A DNA stretch of 64,000 nt from Salaquimonas pukyongi (GTDB lineage: Bacteria > Pseudomonadota > Alphaproteobacteria > Rhizobiales > Rhizobiaceae), in the NCBI RefSeq assembly GCF_001953055.1, contig NZ_CP019044.1:2418001-2482000 (forward strand), given 5' to 3'. The notes below the pieces were generated by a model, which was given only the letters and a program-made list of their open reading frames with translations, searched no databases and was not told the origin of the DNA. The translations under genes were made by a program, and so were the position numbers. How positions within the stretch are numbered: position 1 is the first letter of the stretch; every line of letters begins with the position of its first letter. Shown in pieces: positions 63,075-64,000 of this stretch.

Positions 63075-64000
63075 TTACTTGCTCCGCAAAATCAATTCGA
63101 TGCGCCGGTTGCCGGAAGCAAACGGGTTATCGGGAAACTTGAGCGTGCGGTCGGCATGCCCCTCAATGCGTTCAAACCGTTCATCGGATAATCCGCCATC
63201 AATCAGCACATACCTCGCCATGTGCGCACGGGCAGTAGACAGGCGCCAATTGTCGTAGTCCTTGCCGCGATAGGGCCGACCATCGGTGTGCCCCAGGATC
63301 GATACATTCTTCCCGGAACCGGAAATTGTGTTTGCCACATCGCGTAACGCCATGATCATCGCCTTTGTCGGCTTTGCCGAACCAACTGAAAACATCAGGG
63401 CAGACTTTCCCTCCATGAGGGCGACCTTGATCGTTCCGTCCGCCATGTTTTCCACTTCAAAGGGAAGTTTTTCGCCATCCACCGGCTGCTGGTTTTCCAG
63501 CGCTGAACGAATATCCTCTGCGATTTTCTGATTGGCATCGGCGGTTTTCTCCGCATCCGCATCAGAAACGTTCTGAGTTTCCTCTCCCCCACCCTCTGCT
63601 GCTTCGGCCTGCAATTTCTCTGCAGATTGCGGCTTTACCGCCTCTTCGCCGGCTGGCGTGGTAACCTGCTCCTCGGCCTCCTTGGGAAATGGCTGGGGCA
63701 CCGCCCCTTCTCCGGTGTTTTCAGAATCACCGAATTTCAGATTCCAGGCGGTCGGGTCAAACGGGTCCTGAAAGGATTTGCCATCCGACAGCCCCTTGGC
63801 GTTGGAAGCGGACTTCTTGCCGTCGGCAATCGCTTCCGGCTTGCTGGTGTCATCGCCAATCCCGCCGGCAATATCCGATATCAGTGAAAACGGATCGACG
63901 AAGATTGCCTGTTCCTCATATTTTGAAACCGGCTTCTGCTCGCCTTCCTCGGTGGGGCTTCGATTGGATGTAATCGTTGTCGTATCGGACTCGATGTCCT
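63075..64000 (-). CDS. motB: Flagellar motor stator protein MotB (5' end outside window)
   Basis: The frame is open to the right edge, so the N-terminal helix and the proton-binding Asp are not in view. The visible part has a low-complexity linker (DPFDPTAWNLKFGDSE, then Glu/Ala-rich) and the OmpA/peptidoglycan-binding domain: FSVGSAKPTKAMIMAL, ILGHTDGRPYRG, NWRLSTARAHMARYVL and NRRIELILRSK at the end. It anchors the stator to the cell wall. Confidence 0.95.
   Translation of the reverse strand, partial: DIESDTTTITSNRSPTEEGEQKPVSKYEEQAIFVDPFSLISDIAGGIGDDTSKPEAIADGKKSASNAKGLSDGKSFQDPFDPTAWNLKFGDSENTGEGAVPQPFPKEAEEQVTTPAGEEAVKPQSAEKLQAEAAEGGGEETQNVSDADAEKTADANQKIAEDIRSALENQQPVDGEKLPFEVENMADGTIKVALMEGKSALMFSVGSAKPTKAMIMALRDVANTISGSGKNVSILGHTDGRPYRGKDYDNWRLSTARAHMARYVLIDGGLSDERFERIEGHADRTLKFPDNPFASGNRRIELILRSK

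Noticed and set aside
1-64000. CRISPR arrays, rRNA operons and tRNA genes
   Set aside because: No regularly spaced repeats, and no tRNA- or rRNA-like stretch recognised by eye in the intergenic regions; a covariance scan would be needed to be certain.

Overview
The window looks like chromosomal DNA of an alphaproteobacterium of the order Hyphomicrobiales (Rhizobiales). The main evidence is the right-hand flagellar block, in the gene order typical of rhizobia and Brucella: motB-motC-fliK(motD)-ftcR(rem)-flgE-flgK-flgL-flaF-flbT-flgD-fliQ-flhA-fliR-flgJ-flgN, all on the minus strand. Supporting evidence is a separate petA-petB-petC operon, flaF/flbT control of flagellin, LuxR-type regulators of the rhizobial type, and GC-rich coding DNA. 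No rRNA, tRNA or CRISPR array was seen.

Layout. 0-8 kb: a methylglyoxal synthase fused to the end of a barrel domain (cut by the left edge), membrane proteins, a 2-oxoglutarate/Fe(II) oxygenase, a 3-hydroxyisobutyrate-dehydrogenase-like gene broken by a one-base frameshift, a divergent HupE/UreJ and DUF4198 pair, a DUF2892 membrane gene with a perfect FixK/FNR box upstream, apt, and a decayed IS481-type transposase remnant. 8-11 kb: the cytochrome bc1 operon, whose cytochrome c1 has an unusual helix-hairpin-helix tail. 11-24 kb: housekeeping genes (uup, a NlpC/P60-like protein, two tandem ABC exporters, trmL, hemF coupled to an AAA ATPase, DUF1059, cca, a CoA-type NUDIX hydrolase, DUF1285). 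24.7-31.5 kb: a MoxR-DUF58-DUF4159-membrane protein operon. 31.5-34.6 kb: three GNAT acetyltransferases and a glutathionyl-hydroquinone-reductase-like protein.

34.7-43.7 kb: a complete-looking catabolic cluster. A divergent RpiR-type regulator faces a minus-strand set with an N-formylglutamate-amidohydrolase-family hydrolase, a DctQ/DctM/DctP TRAP transporter, a glutamine-synthetase-like ligase, an aldehyde dehydrogenase and an iron-type alcohol dehydrogenase. Together they suggest uptake of an amine or amino alcohol, gamma-glutamylation, oxidation of alcohol to aldehyde to acid, and release of glutamate. That pathway is inferred.

43.7-49.2 kb: a loosely packed accessory region of small regulators. 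It holds a PAS protein and a shorter paralog of its N-terminal domain, three LuxR-type proteins (one whose best-placed start codon is AUC), a secreted VasI/TagO-like protein, and a strong orphan terminator that may end a small RNA.

49.2-64 kb: the flagellar export, rod, hook, filament-control and motor genes. They run tightly packed on the minus strand and end with motB cut by the right edge.
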